From Beverwykella pulmonaria (Eukaryota > Ascomycota > Dothideomycetes > Pleosporales > Melanommataceae): a DNA stretch of 64,000 bases. Position numbers and translations under genes: made by a program. The DNA lies in contig BCHH01000001.1 of the NCBI GenBank assembly GCA_001599595.1, positions 1,639,935-1,703,934 on the forward strand, in the 5' to 3' direction. Positions 13,289-26,131 of the stretch are shown piece by piece. How positions within the stretch are numbered: position 1 is the first letter of the stretch; every line of letters begins with the position of its first letter. Under the pieces are notes generated by a model. That model ran no database searches. It was not told the origin of the DNA and worked only from the letters and a program-made list of their open reading frames with translations.

Positions 13289-14476
13289 GTTGGATGTCTG
13301 TAAAGTTGTGATTGTGTTCGGGTGAATTTGGACCCAGTCAAACGAATTTTGTGGTGGAGGAAGCAATAATTTTGAATATTGTTTAAAAAAACACAATCAA
13401 TTGGAAATGACTTGAAGAGATCAACTTGGCGCTCCATGTTCCTACTTATATTCTTCAGTCGACGTGTATTTGCGGGTTTTCTCGATCGTACGACACTTGC
13501 TTGCGGTGCTCCAGTGACGATGCAAAATCTCCGCCATCAGGATCTCAGGTGATGTGCTCTCGGAATAATCTCGCCCAGTAGCCATACGCCTGATCGGGAG
13601 GTAATGGCAATGGCGGGATCTGCCGAGCCTGTCTTCTGACACATACTTGCAGAAGAAACGCTGTCATATAAGCGGTTTGCGGTGTTGAACGAAGGCGACT
13701 TTGTCATCGGAAGGGGTGTCGAACCTGCGGCGTGATAAGGAAAGCGCCATGACCTGACTGTAATCTCGAAAGGTGACTGAAATGCTGGCGGGGGCCTACT
13801 GGGTGCTAGAGCGTCTCTTTGCAGCCACAGAGAGACTTGAAGTGTGGAGGGAAAGTGTTAGTTGGAAGAAAGCATGGTGGACCGTTTGGCATAGCGGTTG
13901 AAAAGGGTCTAGCGCGCAGTTTTGCGCTCATCAAGAAGCCTACAATCTTCAATCTAGACATACTCCACTTCGACGCGGGTAACATCTTGCTATATTTCTG
14001 GATTGTTACGGGTTCGGTGGGGTTGGTAGGCAGTTGAGGCCAATGTACATTTGCTGTTGCACAGCGCTGCTGTACCATACCGGCCCCTCCGCACGAGGCG
14101 ACGTCATTTGACCTGCTTGTTCACGCGACAGACAGAGCATACACGAACATCAACTTTCCTACCAGTGGACACATTACTCTGGGATATTAAACAAATATCC
14201 GAACTTTCTGCGCGCCTCATTCTACTGGCAGACGTACCACAGCAAGTACGCGCCCGCTAAGTTCCCATCTCGCAGAGGAGCACCAAAGACTGCAACAGCA
14301 GGGCCAGGGCGCTCACAATCCTGTTGCCCACGGAGCAGCCCAGGCAACGACCAAGGGAGGTCAACTTTACATTGCTCGATACGGCTGTGCACACCAGAAG
14401 CTGATTTGGAAACGTGAACTCCTATTTCTATCCTTCCCTCTGGCCTAGTAATTGATGTTCTGGAGGTGAATGCAAG
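13289..14476. promoter_or_regulatory. divergent upstream region of the SDR and fluG-like genes
   Basis: About 1.2 kb between two divergent starts. No supportable coding frame was found, so it presumably carries both promoters. Confidence 0.4.
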
Positions 14477-17408
14477 ATGGCATATGAATCGCTCCCGCCC
14501 AAACCGACAATCGAGCAGCTTCGACATGTCGCTAACAACTATCCCATCATCGATAATCACGCTCACAACCTCCTCGTCCCCTCCCAACTGGCTACCGTCC
14601 CTTTCGAGTCCCTTACTTCAGAAGCCGAAGGGAGAGCGTTGAAAGATACCTTCAAATCTCTTTCTCACCTTCGAGCAGCACGGCAGCTCCGGCAACTCTA
14701 CGAGTGTCCTGAAGACGCGGATTGGCAGGACATCATTGATCAAAGAGCAGAGTGGCTGAAGTCTGACTCTGTGCGACTCTACCGAAAATGTTTCGAAGGC
14801 ATACATTCCATCTTGATAGACGATGGTCTTGCAGGGCCTGAAAGGGTCTATCCGTACGACTGGCATAATCGCTATACAACTGCTCCATGCAAGCGGATCG
14901 TCCGAATCGAAACGCTCGCCGAGACGCTGATGGAAGGAATCTTGAGAGACGCTACCACCACCGACCTAGATGACGCCAGCTATTTGACCGACACTTGGAT
15001 CACATTCACAGAGGAGTATGAGCGAGAAATCCAGGAAGCAATTCAGGATATGGACGTTGCCGGATTCAAAAGTGTCATCTGCTATCGGACTGGCCTTGAT
15101 ATCGAGCCTGATTACGAGCTAGCAGCCCGCGATGTGGGCCATCCATTCGAGCGCTACGTAGGACGTTGCATTCGAAAAAGGAAGTACAGGATCGAACGCA
15201 AAGCCCTCAATGACTACCTCGTGTTGCGGACATTGGAAATACTTTCGGAGCGGGTTCCGCGTTCGGATTCTCTCAGCAAGCCTCTGCAATTTCACACGGG
15301 ACTGGGTGATAACGACATTGGACTCCGCGAATCAAATCCCGCCTATCTCCAGCCTCTGATTGAGAACTATTCGAGGGTGCCGTTTGTGCTGCTTCATTCT
15401 GCATATCCATACACTCGGGAGGCTGGTTATCTGACTACGGTGTACAGTCATGTGTATCTCGACCTCGGCGAGGTATTTCCTATGGTGAGCCGTGACGGGC
15501 AAAAGTCGATTCTGCGGCAGTCCTTAGAATTAGTCCCTGGTAGCAAACTACTATACTCCACCGATGGTCATTATTTTCCTGAGACATACTGGCTGGCAAA
15601 TAAGCAGTTTCGAGAAGTTTGGCTCGAGGTATGTTGGCATGCGTGAATTGTGAAGTATTTCGGTATTATCGCGACCTTAATATTCGTAACACAAGCTATT
15701 CAGAGTGTCTGACTGCTGAAAGCTTTGTAACTGACTTTTTTAGTTACTCATCGAATATGTCCAGAACGAGGACATTACACCATTTCAGGCCATTGGCATG
15801 ACCAAGGACATTCTTTTCAACAATTCCAATACCCTCTACGATCTACGCTTTCAGGTCGACTTCAAGGATTTGCCTGACCCGGTGCCGAAGTCTCTGACAT
15901 TCAATCCTACACCGGAACCACCCATCCAACCACCTCCCCTGATATCAGGCTCACAGACTCAGCCCATGGCACTCCCGCCTCCACCTAGGTCCGAGACGTC
16001 ATATCAGCCGCCTCCATCACCACTTCCGCCGAAGTCAGACACATCTGTTCAACCGCCTTTATTCCCACCTCCTCCAAAAATTCCTCAAGTGTACAATGTG
16101 CAGCTTTTCGATGACTTCATGAAGGAGAATTCCAATGTCAAGTTTGTCTATGTCCAGTGGGTCGACTATATGGCCACGATTCGAGCAAGGATTCTTCCCA
16201 TCAAAGAATTCGGGCGAATCGTGCGCTCAGGGGAGAGACTCGGAATATCTCAGGGCAACACTGGCACGCTCCAAAACGACTCAATCACATCAGTTGTCAA
16301 CCCAGTAGGACAAATTTATGTTGAGCCAGACCTGCGGTCTCTCCGGCGAACACACAGAAAGGACCCAGTTCCATCTGCCACCGTGCTCTGTTTCTGGCGC
16401 GATGAGTCTGGTCGTCCCGTTCGTGAATGCCCACGAGCCAATCTAGAGGCGCTCATCAGCGACCTGCAATTCAACCACGGCGTCAATCTCGTTTGCGGGT
16501 TTGAAATCGAAGTCACATTCCTCGCCCGCAACCCCGAGAACAAGAACCAGCCTTACACTCCTCTGACGCAAAATCATGCTTGGGGCACGCTTACACCGGA
16601 GCAATGGCTGCAACTCCCCCTTCTCACTGACATTGCAACAAGTCTGTCTGAAATCGGGATAGATATCCAGCAGTTCCACGCCGAATCCGGACCCGGGCAA
16701 TACGAGTTCGTTCTGCCGCCTCAGCCACCTCTGAGTGCTGTCGATACCTTGATCCAGGCAAGACAAGTCATTGCCCAAATAGCAGCGCTGCACGACCTCC
16801 GTGCTACGCTCCATCCCCAACCCTTCCCAGGTACCGGTACAGCAGCACACGCCCACGTCTCACTAAGTCCACCAGATAAAGATTTACAATTTTTCGTTGG
16901 CGGCGTACTCCGCCATCTGCCGGCCATCTGCGCCTTTTCCATGCCCGAATTATCAAGCTACGCCCGCGTCGTAGACGACCACTGGACGGGCGGCACATGG
17001 GTCGCATGGGGGACCCAAAACCGCGAGACACCCCTCCGCCGCGTTAGAGATGGGCGGTGGGAAATTCGGTGTCTGGACGGCTTCGCAAACATGTACCTTG
17101 CTCTTGGTTCCGTCATCGCTTCCGGACTTCTAGGACTCAAAGACCAAGCCACGGAGTTCCCGCAGAAAGATGTACAGCTCAATCCTTCCGTGTTGACAGA
17201 GGAGCAGAGGGTGGCATATGGGATCGAGGAGAAGATGCCCACGAGTGTGGAGGAGGCGTTGGAGAGGCTGAACAGGGATACTGGGTTGAAGGAGATACTT
17301 GCTGAGGGGCTGGTGGTTGATTTTGTGGCTATGAAGGAAAGTGAACAGAAGATGCTGGGGGAAATGGGGGAGGCGGAGAGGAGGGTGTGGTTAATTGAGC
17401 GGTATTAG
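14477..17408 (+). CDS. FluG-like amidohydrolase / glutamine synthetase-I fusion
   Basis: Two-domain protein related to Aspergillus FluG, which is needed for an extracellular signal that starts conidiation; the chemistry remains unclear. Exons 14477-15628 and 15744-17408 join as GAG^TTA to give 938 aa, longer than typical FluG (about 865 aa). The N-terminal half is a metal-dependent amidohydrolase_2 domain with HAH in DNHAHNLL (about aa 25-32), FHTGLGD and YSTDGHYFPE. The C-terminal half is a glutamine synthetase catalytic domain with the active-site-like AESGPGQYEF, HAHVSL and NRETPLRRV. Between them, at about aa 437-497, lies a proline-rich linker of imperfect repeats such as QPPPSPLPPKSDTS. 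Fungi often carry several FluG paralogues, so a role in sporulation is not assured. Confidence 0.88.
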
Positions 17409-18091
17409 GTATTGGGATAGAGTTAGATGCTGGGTGTGAATCATGTTGCTTGATTTCGTAATGCTTTGACGAATTGACGGATTTGGAGACTTGGATACTA
17501 TGTTTGGTTTGTAGTTTAGATTTAGGACTTCTATTTTATCCGCACGCTCGATTACTTGAACTGCCATTTGCGATGAGCATATTGGGTTGAAAGTGAGGTA
17601 TTGTGGCTGTGAATGGAGATGTCGCGCTATCTCAAGTCGGAGAGTTTAAGTGGCGTCGACAATTAAATAAGCAGAGGTAGAGGATGTGGGTGAAAGAACC
17701 AATGATAAACAGAAAAGGCAGCATGTCTATAGTCGTGGGGTGACGTAGGTAGTAAAAGACGTAGTGGGCTGAAGCTGCTGCTGCTGCATAGTTCGATGAT
17801 ATGAGGCGGCTGACGCACCAAGACCGAGAGGGTGAATGCTAAACAGTGTGAAAGCGCCTACATCATAGTGGGACCCAGACCCTACCGCTGACTCATTGGG
17901 AATAAAAGTACGGAGTGATCGGGTGACACATCATGACTCTTCTGGCGATGAGTTCTGGCGCCTGGCCTTGGAAGCGAAGTGACGACTCAGATGTAATTAC
18001 TTCTTTCTTATCATGGAGACTAGATTGGCGAGTGGCGGGCCGACGGTGTGTACTTCCAAGCTGAAAAAGGTAAATGATGACTGCCACCATC

Positions 18092-18531
18092 TCAAGTCCA
18101 TGGAACAATGTAGGAGATCAGAGTTCGTGTTCCCACAAGAATCTCCGGCAAAGGGCGTTTGTATAGGAGAGAGCAAACGTGCTCTCCGTCCCACATAACA
18201 ACCCAATCGTCTTGCTCAAATCTAAGTGAAATGCCTTTACGAAACGGCCAGGCTTGGGCTTGGTGCCCTTTCCCACAGAACCAAGCAGCCTTGTACCCTG
18301 AGCACCTACTCCCTTTAATCGGTACAAGAGCTTGGCAATGTCCACACCATTCCTCCCCATACTTCTTTTCCCACCCCCCTTTGACCTTCTTTGCCATCTC
18401 CTTGAGTCGCTAATCGTGAAGAGTAGGTCCGATTCTAGTCGATATTTGTGTATTCGCTTCCTATACTGCTTGACGTTCTTTGCCACCTCCTTCAGCCATA
18501 AGTTAGGAGTAGGACCGATTCTAGTCGACAT
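18092..18531 (-). pseudogene. possible decayed small gene with a Cys/His-rich segment
   Basis: Two overlapping minus-strand frames give protein-like text that cannot be joined simply. One (18397-18092) has CGHCQALVPIKG, CSGYKAAWFCGKGHQ and a Trp/aromatic-rich tail, which could be a zinc-binding fold. The other (18531-18118) opens with STRIGPTPNLWLKEVAKNVK. A diverged copy of that segment, with a stop and in a different frame, precedes the Cys/His part (RLKEMAKKVKGG). No family is recognised. A rapidly evolving spliced gene is an alternative to a pseudogene. Confidence 0.25.
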
Positions 18532-18551
18532 TTGTGTATTGTCACCCGCTT
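18383..18551. repeat. imperfect tandem duplication of about 80 bp
   Basis: The segments at about 18383-18459 and 18472-18551 are near copies, sharing the cores CTTTGCCA-CTCCTT and CCGATTCTAGTCGA-ATTTGTGTATT with scattered substitutions and a small indel. The unit is not a multiple of the reading frame and disrupts the overlapping minus-strand ORF. Confidence 0.6.
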
Positions 18552-20864
18552 CTCCCGGTAGAATATAGTTTTCAGCTTTAGAAGTGAGAGTAGAGACTCT
18601 CCGAGCCAGGTTCGCAGGCAGCCTATTGGAGGCTCGTCTGATTCGCTAGGCTGCTTCTCGAAGCCGATGGTCATACAAGCTCAAGCACTTTGATTGGGAA
18701 GAGGGGGGGGGGGGTTGGTTTCTTGAATCTGACGCTTGGCTCTTCTCTAGGTAATGTTAACTTAAGGCACGCTAATGGGAGTGATGCCAATGATGATTTC
18801 ATGATTGAGAGGGAGGCTGTTGTTCCACGAGAATGTGCTGACCAATCAAGTCTCGGTCGTGCCTGCATCTGCTGTCGAAACCTGCATTTTGTATCTCACA
18901 AACAAAATTCTAGGTTTAGCATAAACATATCATTGCAACCTGTTCTTAAACATCAAGTTGTTGGCACTGCGCCTTTGGATATTGTACAATCGTATGTGAT
19001 GCTCTTTATAGAACCCTATTCGTGATCTTCTTAACTCCTGCGATCAACTCTGAACACCTCTCCAAAGAACATCCGCCTCAGAATAAGAAGAAATACGAGT
19101 CTTTCGAACTCATCCACCACAGACCACTCTCAAATAAACCACCCACCCCACCAATCACCACCCCTCGCTTCACCGACCCTTACCTTAAACACACCCTCAT
19201 TTATCCATCATTTATCCCACCCGCATCCTCCCACTACCCTGCAGTCCCCAGACACCGGACACCAACCCGCTTGACCACACCACGCATCATGTCTTCCCTC
19301 CCACTGCGGCGCAGCCATCGTCACACGCGTGAGGCATTGACCCGAAACTCCGTAATGTTTCAGGGCCGGCAATCAACAACGTGGGGATGTTTCCTAGCTT
19401 GTCGAATCCAAGCAAACCTGAGACCTTGGGAGCCGAGAATATGAGGTGAGCATCGCATCGGGGGCATGAAGTCGGAAACTCGGGCTTGATTGGGAAAGAG
19501 GGAGCGCCGGTGTGGACAGATGCGGGTTGGGGGCGGCTACCGTGGACGGGAATTGGGGAGAGGTGGATTGGAAGACGGCCCCGGCCACACTTGCAGTATT
19601 GGAGTAGAGATGTAGATCACAATATTGGTACGCGTACTCTCCATTCTGCTTTGTTTGGCTTTCGACCGGATACACGTGTCGCTGCCAAACGATCAACCAA
19701 TCGCTCAAGCTCTAGCTTGTCACCAAACATGCTTCTATGAACACCGATTGCAATATGTGCTGCGGTACTTTCAGAACAGCCCGGCATACAAACTTGTCGC
19801 AAGGCTTTGCTTCGCTTGAAACACTCATTTACCGCGTTTGATAATCCGCATCCCACCCTGTACATGGCACCCAAATCCTGAAGATCGGACAATCGTGCAT
19901 TGAAGCGCCAAGTGAAGCTTCGAGAAATGGGGAAACAAGGCTGAAGATCGGATCGTGACGTGTGGCTCTAAGAATGGACCAGTGGACGTCATTGAGTGAT
20001 TTCGGCTCTAAATCCGAAGGGTGCGGTTGTCGGTTCTGTGTGCGAGTAGAGTTGGGAACAGAAGCCTGGCCCTCATCCTGTTCAAGGCTCTGATATCGGA
20101 TTGGTAGTGTCTGTTCTGATATAGCACGAAGAATACAAAGTTTAATGATACCGATATCCGTCATTCAGCTATAAAAAAAGGCTATATAACAATCCTAATA
20201 ATTCAGGAAAATACTCGATTTTGCACCACACTAAGCCCAAGAAATGAACCACAGCTGATTCACATGTCGCAAGGAGGTATAAGAGTAGGTAGATCGGCGT
20301 GTCGAGACCAGGATGTAGTCCGGTAAGGAGGTGGAGGGTTGATGGGAGATAGAGGATGATAGGGACTGGAGGGATAGAATAGCTTCAGCCCTGGTAGGTC
20401 AGAGGCTAGCATTGTTCGTACGACAGAATAAGGAATGACGATAGGAAAAGAGGGTCCAGAATTCCCGTGCTGCTCACGTCTGAGTGTAACCACCAATTCT
20501 TCCCATAAATGAACTCCGTAGACGCCGAATTGATTCAAAGATATATAACACAGGTGAAGATCCTACAAAATAGTCGTGGGGAAGTACAGCCAACCAGGCC
20601 AACGGCCCTGTCCCGTCGTGGGGGCAGTGCTAATTCAAGAGCGAAAAGTAACGCCGGTCAAGCGTGTGGATGCAAGATGCGTTCTTACTCGTCAAGCGTA
20701 ATCGCACAAGGTTGCGTAGTGCGCGGGGCATAAGGGATGGATGCGAGATTAGGAGGGATGGAGGTGTAATCGAAACGTGGTTTTGGGTATTGTGGTATGT
20801 CTAGGCAACGCCAAGCGCGAAAAATATGTTGTCATAGTTGTCGGGTTGGCAACATTCGTTTTGC

Positions 20865-21824
20865 TTATGCGTTGGTGACCTGGTGCTACGTTAGACATAT
20901 TTTGTCATTCCTCTCCCAAGGAGACTCGTACCTTCAATATCCGCCTCGAGTAATCTTCGTTGTCGGCAATGCTGCCATTGCTTGCCCTCCTGGCCATAAA
21001 TTCGGGATCCAGGCGCGAGTCGGTCATGGACGAGTTGCTCGTGTGTAGCTTGCCTCCAGCAGTGAACGAGTTGATGTTTGCTTGACGACGGAACTCCTCC
21101 TCAACCTCGCGTCTCCTCTTGTGTCGGAGGAAGAAGAAGACTCCCGCAATGATTCCAACAAGGACAACTACACCAACAACAACGCCAACAGCGATGGAGA
21201 CCTTGTTGGGGCTACTACTCGAGCTTGCTCCCGATGAGGGAGCGCCGGTTTCGGTTTCGACGACAGTTTTGGGGGCGTTGGTGGATTGAGGGAGAGCCAC
21301 TTTTGACGACGATGAGGAAGATACAACAGCTGGTACGAAGTTCGGAATATCGTTGTCCGTTGTGCGAGTGAGAACAACCCAATACTTCTTGTTTCCGCCA
21401 CCTATGATTCAATGTTAGCATCCACGGGGTTTCCCTGGTGGCACGACAACGTACATTTGCTTGTGTTAATGCCTTTGCAAGGGGTATTGCATGTCGAGTT
21501 GTCGATTTGGGTTTCCTTTGCAGGAATCAGATCGCCACACCAGCAATTGGTGCCGTCCGAAAGTGCCATGACGGGCTTTCCTAACCAAGCGCAGACCAGC
21601 TGGCAGTTGCCAGGACTTTGACCAATGTAATATCCGTGGTCTTCCAGCGGCTCTGATGAATTAAAGCACCCGACATTTGTCATGGCGTTCACAGGGACAT
21701 TCGTAGGTGGTGCACCGATGGAGACGACACTTGAGGACGCGCTATTTGCGGTTGGGGACTGGGCGGATGCCATGGAAAGCAGCGTGGCCGCCGCGACAGC
21801 GGACACGAATCTGAGAGAGAACAT
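20865..21824 (-). CDS. WSC-domain cell-wall stress sensor, single-pass membrane protein
   Basis: Wsc-type mechanosensors report wall stress to Rho1 and the cell-wall-integrity MAP kinase pathway. Exons 21824-21455, 21401-20932 and 20879-20865 give 284 aa. Features: a signal peptide ending at SMASA (about aa 21), one WSC domain with the expected cysteines (VGCFNSSEP, CQLVCAW, NCWCGD, CNTPCKG, KCGG), a short Ser/Thr-rich stalk, one membrane helix (VSIAVGVVVGVVVLVGII), a basic stop-transfer RHKRRR and a short cytosolic tail. The last exon is only 15 nt and encodes VTNA then stop. If that intron were retained the tail would instead read VRVSLGEE. The extracellular Ser/Thr region is shorter than in yeast Wsc1. 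Confidence 0.85.
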
Positions 21825-23947
21825 GTTGTATGCGTGAAGAAATTGAGGGTTGGGGTTCAAGTTTCGTCGTCCGAGCCAGCGAAGTTGAACCTGAGGAGGG
21901 TCAGCGTGATGATCGGGCGGTACCCGCGTGGGCGTTGGGCTGGCGGTGGATAGGACGGCGGCAGTGGTGATGGACCGAAGATGGTGAAGACAGGCAGACG
22001 AACCTTTGACTTCAATGCAGGTTCAGTAGAGGACTCGCTCAGCGATGCCCTCGACTGCCGACTTGGAAACGCTTCGCGTTGGGATGGAGGCCTGCGGGCC
22101 CTGAAATGCAGCGATAGAGTGTTTCGCGTTTGGCTCCGTGTTCTCCTGGCAACGAAAAAGGGAATGTGTCGACAGCGGCGCTCGAGCTGGAATCGAGATG
22201 ATGAGCGAGTGTGGTTTGATGAAGATGAAGACAAGCAACAGAATGAATGTGTGTCAACGACGACGCTGGGGAGACAGAGGCATGGGCGGGCGAGTGGGTC
22301 GTGAGAAGGAGCGGGTGCCAGAAGGGGACGAGCCACTCTAGGAGTAAAATGAGGTGCGTCCGAGCGTCTAGCAGAAGTCCGCCGCCGCCGGCTTGGGTGC
22401 AGAGCGAGCGGACAAGTCATCGCGCACTGGGCTGCACCGTGCCTCTATTAATATCACGCGCCTCAACAGACAAATACAACAGGTGCCCGGCATTGAACAT
22501 GCACAGAACAGCGGCAGCCGAGCACGCAGAGCCAGCAGTGAAGATGCAGAAATGGAGGCCTCGCCATCGTGGTCCCCTTTGTCGCGGTCCCCGCGATCCG
22601 TCAGCGAGCAGCTCCAATAGTGCATGCCCACGGCGCGATGGTGCCAATCAGGGCCGAGCTGTGCCTGGAGCCACTGGTGCGTGACGAGGCTTCCCTGACC
22701 GTTGCGCACCACTCCTGTCGCTCCATCTGCCACCTGTTTCACCCATCCAGCATGCCCCGGAGCCGCCGCCGCGGTCGAAGCATCCCAAAGCGTTCGGCCA
22801 ACGATGCTCTTGAACCCGGCCTGGCCTCGTCCTGGCCCTCGACGTCGACGCCGCTGGCTCTGCGAGTCTGCGTGTCGTCTTGGAAGATTTTTTTATTCAT
22901 CGCACGTCTACCCACTTGCGCAACAGACCACCAGACCCTATTTCCGTGTAACACGCTTCGGCTTTGTTGGTCCTGGAAGTCAGCGGTGGAGATTCGGGCG
23001 TCGTGCACTGTGCAACCACGTGACCAAACCCCGACCATCTCAGCTGTCCAACCGTATGGATATTAGAATGCGATGGAACCGAAACTGAACAGCTGTGTCG
23101 AAATTTCACGGCTGCATGCTACCTCTCGTACACAATAATGAGCGGTTCGACAGTACGAGGGCCAGTTGCTCGCACAGCACAGATCAGTTCGACCTTGTAA
23201 GGCATTGCCCTATCTGCTGGGGAGGATGTTGCCGCTCTAGCACCTTTTTATAAGCAGTGAATCCTTATCATTAAGCACTTGCTCCATCGTCAGATAAGCC
23301 TGGAGGAATTCTTACTGCGGCTCTTGTTTGTTCTGTTGGCTTGGCGCATTGCATGACTAAGCATCAAGTGTGGGAGCTGCCAAGGTTGGATATAACACAG
23401 ATGAGCTGTACATGAACGAATTCCACGCCCTTGACGCTTGATGCGTCGCTCGCCCATTGGTTGCCGACGCGCAGCCCATTCGATCGCACCCCCTCCTCCA
23501 AAGCATATCTGGGTCTCTGACGACCTCCTCTCGCACACTTTCCACCACTTTTTCCACCGCGGCGGATGTGCCCCCCAACGGCGACATGGCAGCCATGTCC
23601 CGGGACCGTTGGAGGCCAGACGGCGGGCAGCGAAGCGTCAATTGACGGCTCAAGCTCATGTATCTCCCCCCAGTGGTGTGCTTCCAGCTTTCAGCCTCGG
23701 TGCATTGTTTGGCTTTCGGTCGAGTCCCCAGCCTACCTGGCGGTACGAACCTCCCACAACTTCTAGGCTTGCTGAGCCATTGAGTCAGTGTATGTTGTGC
23801 ATGGCTGAGCTACAATCTTCGAGAAATACTGAGCAATACTAGCATCACAAGCCCAGAATTCAATACCACTTACCACTTACCACCAACTGCCACCCGATCC
23901 GAACGGAGCCAACAGCGATCCTAAATCACTCGAGCTCTTGTTTCCAG
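21825..23947. promoter_or_regulatory. divergent upstream region of the WSC gene and the 24 kb unknown gene
   Basis: About 2.1 kb. The long minus-strand frame at 22420-21857 has low-complexity, pyrimidine-rich composition that fits a long 5' UTR of the WSC gene better than protein. The right end must contain the missing first exon of the next gene; one option is an ATG at 23658 with a donor after 23742 and an acceptor at 23947. Confidence 0.4.
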
Positions 23948-26019
23948 AAACAGCGCGCCAACCATTGCGGGTGGAAGTGCAGGAAGAAACAACAACAGTG
24001 GAAAGTAAACCTGACGCAATCACCGAGGAGACGCCCAAAGTGCAGGTTGCAGAAAGGCTGTCTACTAGTAAGACGAGGAAAAGAAAGAGAATACGCTATG
24101 CAAAGAAAACAGAGAAGCGGACAGAGAAGAGGATTGCCCAAGTACAAGACCGGACAGGGAAATTGGCGGACATTCAAGCCTGCTTCAAGAAGTTTGAATA
24201 CAAGATCAGTATTGCAGGCACACTCCCCGACTCACGCCGTTTCGGCTTCTTGAATCGAGCCATTCAATCGTGCTGCCCTATTGGGGCAGACGCAGGGAAC
24301 TTCACTCTGCTCGCACTCCAACATCTCCGCCGAAAACAATTCAGTCCCAACACGATTGTCTCTTGTCTAACGACCCCAAACATTCCCCTGCCAGATCTGA
24401 GGACTCCCCAGGGACTCGAGTTTGTGAGACAGCTCAACGACATGGCAAGGACCTCTCCCAAAATAATACGCAAGATGGACCTGTTGTACAGAATTATTGC
24501 AGCTACAGTTCCAAACAAGGTCCACAGACGAAAATGCGCCCAAGACCTTGGACTACGCATGCTCTACCGGGCTATCTGGGAAAATGCTTTACGTAGTCGT
24601 CCGCACGATCAGAATTTCGACGCCTCAACAGTCAAGAGCTTGCTCGATCTTGGGAACAAATTCTCGAACCCACACATCCAGATCTATCTGAGTAGGATAT
24701 TCAATGATAGAACGAACCTATTGCACCAAATCGACCTCTTGATCCGCTCTCGTTGCGGAAGGCATCGAAGAACAACCCTCGGTGCACCAGTGTTGGATTG
24801 CATCCCTCGTGTGCTGCTCAATGCATGGATACGCCTTTTCCCTCAGTACCTTTTTGAACAGGTGAAAGATCGAAGTGAGAGCCAGAAATACAGGCTTCTA
24901 GAGAATTGGCTAAGATTGCTCCATGTCCTAGACTCCCCCGTAGCCACTGCACCAGAAAACACAAACTTGTCAGCATTGGCTTTTCAAAGCCTTGTTGCCA
25001 ATGACATTCATCTCTCGACTATCGGCAGCTATTCGATGTCGCTTGAACCTCATGTTTTGGTGAGTGCGCTCCTGAACTGGATCCCGCATCAACCATCTGT
25101 TCGTGAAGTTCCCCACAAGCGGGTGGATGGTTTTATCAGGTCGTACCGATTTTCTCTGGACAAAGATCTGAAGTCACGGGTCCCACGCAATGAGATGCTA
25201 GCAAGACTTTTGGCACGAATGCAACAGCACGGACTGCCGAACCATGAGATGGCGAATCTAATCATCCAGACCATTTGCCGACACAGAGGCATCCGAACAG
25301 TCTACGACGTTCTAAGGCGACTGAAAAGTCAAGGCGTGGGCCTTTCAGACACTGAATTTCTCTACATATTCCTCGGAAAATTACTGGAACCGATGCGCAA
25401 GACAAAGCACATCTGGCCTCGTCTGCGTGGCCAAGACGACGCCTTTACGCTACACGCAGTTCAGTCGATTCGGGCGCTGAAGCTGGAAGATCATGATACG
25501 AATCCTAAAATGGACAGCACGCTTGACTGGTTACAATCTCGTCGGCAATTCCAATATATTGTAGACAGCGCCCGGGAAGCCCATCTTCTCCCCATAGCAT
25601 ACAAGAACATGACAATTGATTCACTTATGAGCAGCCGAACGGAACTCATACACCAAATCGCATATCAGATATCGCTCGATCGAACCCGCACTAGCCAACA
25701 CAATTGGCGTTCGGCTTACTACCTCTACAAATACTTGCGCCGCAACCAGCTGCGAATAGGACCTTTGTTTACCAGAGCCATAATGCGGATATGCATCATA
25801 CAACCGCTGTCGGAGAATCGCTTTGTGAGTTCTCGCCGATTGACTTGGGTATGCCAAATGGTGGCTCCAGTCGAGGGTGCAGATGTAGCTCGGAGGATTG
25901 AGCGCATTTTCTGGGAATGGAGGGGAGATATCCTTTCACACGCCAAACGAACGCTCCACGCGAGCGGCGGATCGGGCAAAGCCCACGTAAATACCATGAA
26001 GAGGCTGGGATTATTATAA
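23948..26019 (+). CDS. alpha-helical protein of unknown function, 5' exon unresolved
   Basis: A continuous frame of about 690 codons. It has no ATG at its beginning: the first in-frame Met is at 24442 (about residue 169), and a stop lies upstream at 23830. A good acceptor (TTGTTTCCAG, ending 23947) suggests that an upstream exon supplies the start; ATG 23658 with donor GTACGA after 23742 keeps frame. Visible features: a very basic patch near the N-terminus (KTRKRKRIRYAKK), then about 600 residues of likely helices, including VYDVLRRLKSQGVGLSDTEF and SAYYLYKYLRRNQ that resemble helical-hairpin (PPR-like) repeats. No catalytic motif is seen. A mitochondrial RNA-related role is only a guess from this pattern. 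It converges on the GNAT gene with a 112-bp gap. Confidence 0.65.
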
Positions 26020-26131
26020 AAAGGTCAGCGGATCTGTACCGTTTCACAGTTGCGCTATATCCTTTCCATTGAAAATTTTAGATTCATAACTGAGGATCCC
26101 TCTATCTTCCCGTCACATTCCCTCGCACATT

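Larger units (their letters stand above)
17409..20864. other. gene-poor 3.4 kb region
   Basis: Contains a frame-broken small ORF with an internal duplication near 18.1-18.55 kb (listed separately), a G12 homopolymer near 18704-18715, and a C-rich tract at about 19130-19280 followed by an ATG at 19289 that opens only a 51-codon frame. No gene with recognised domains was found. The right end holds the 3' flank of the WSC gene. Confidence 0.4.

Noticed and set aside
19289..19444. ATG after a C-rich leader-like tract on plus
   Set aside because: Only a 51-codon frame and no motif; the leader-like look alone is not enough.
21857..22420. 187-codon minus-strand frame upstream of the WSC gene
   Set aside because: Ser/Arg/Pro-rich text typical of translated pyrimidine-rich leader; no domain and no separate promoter context.
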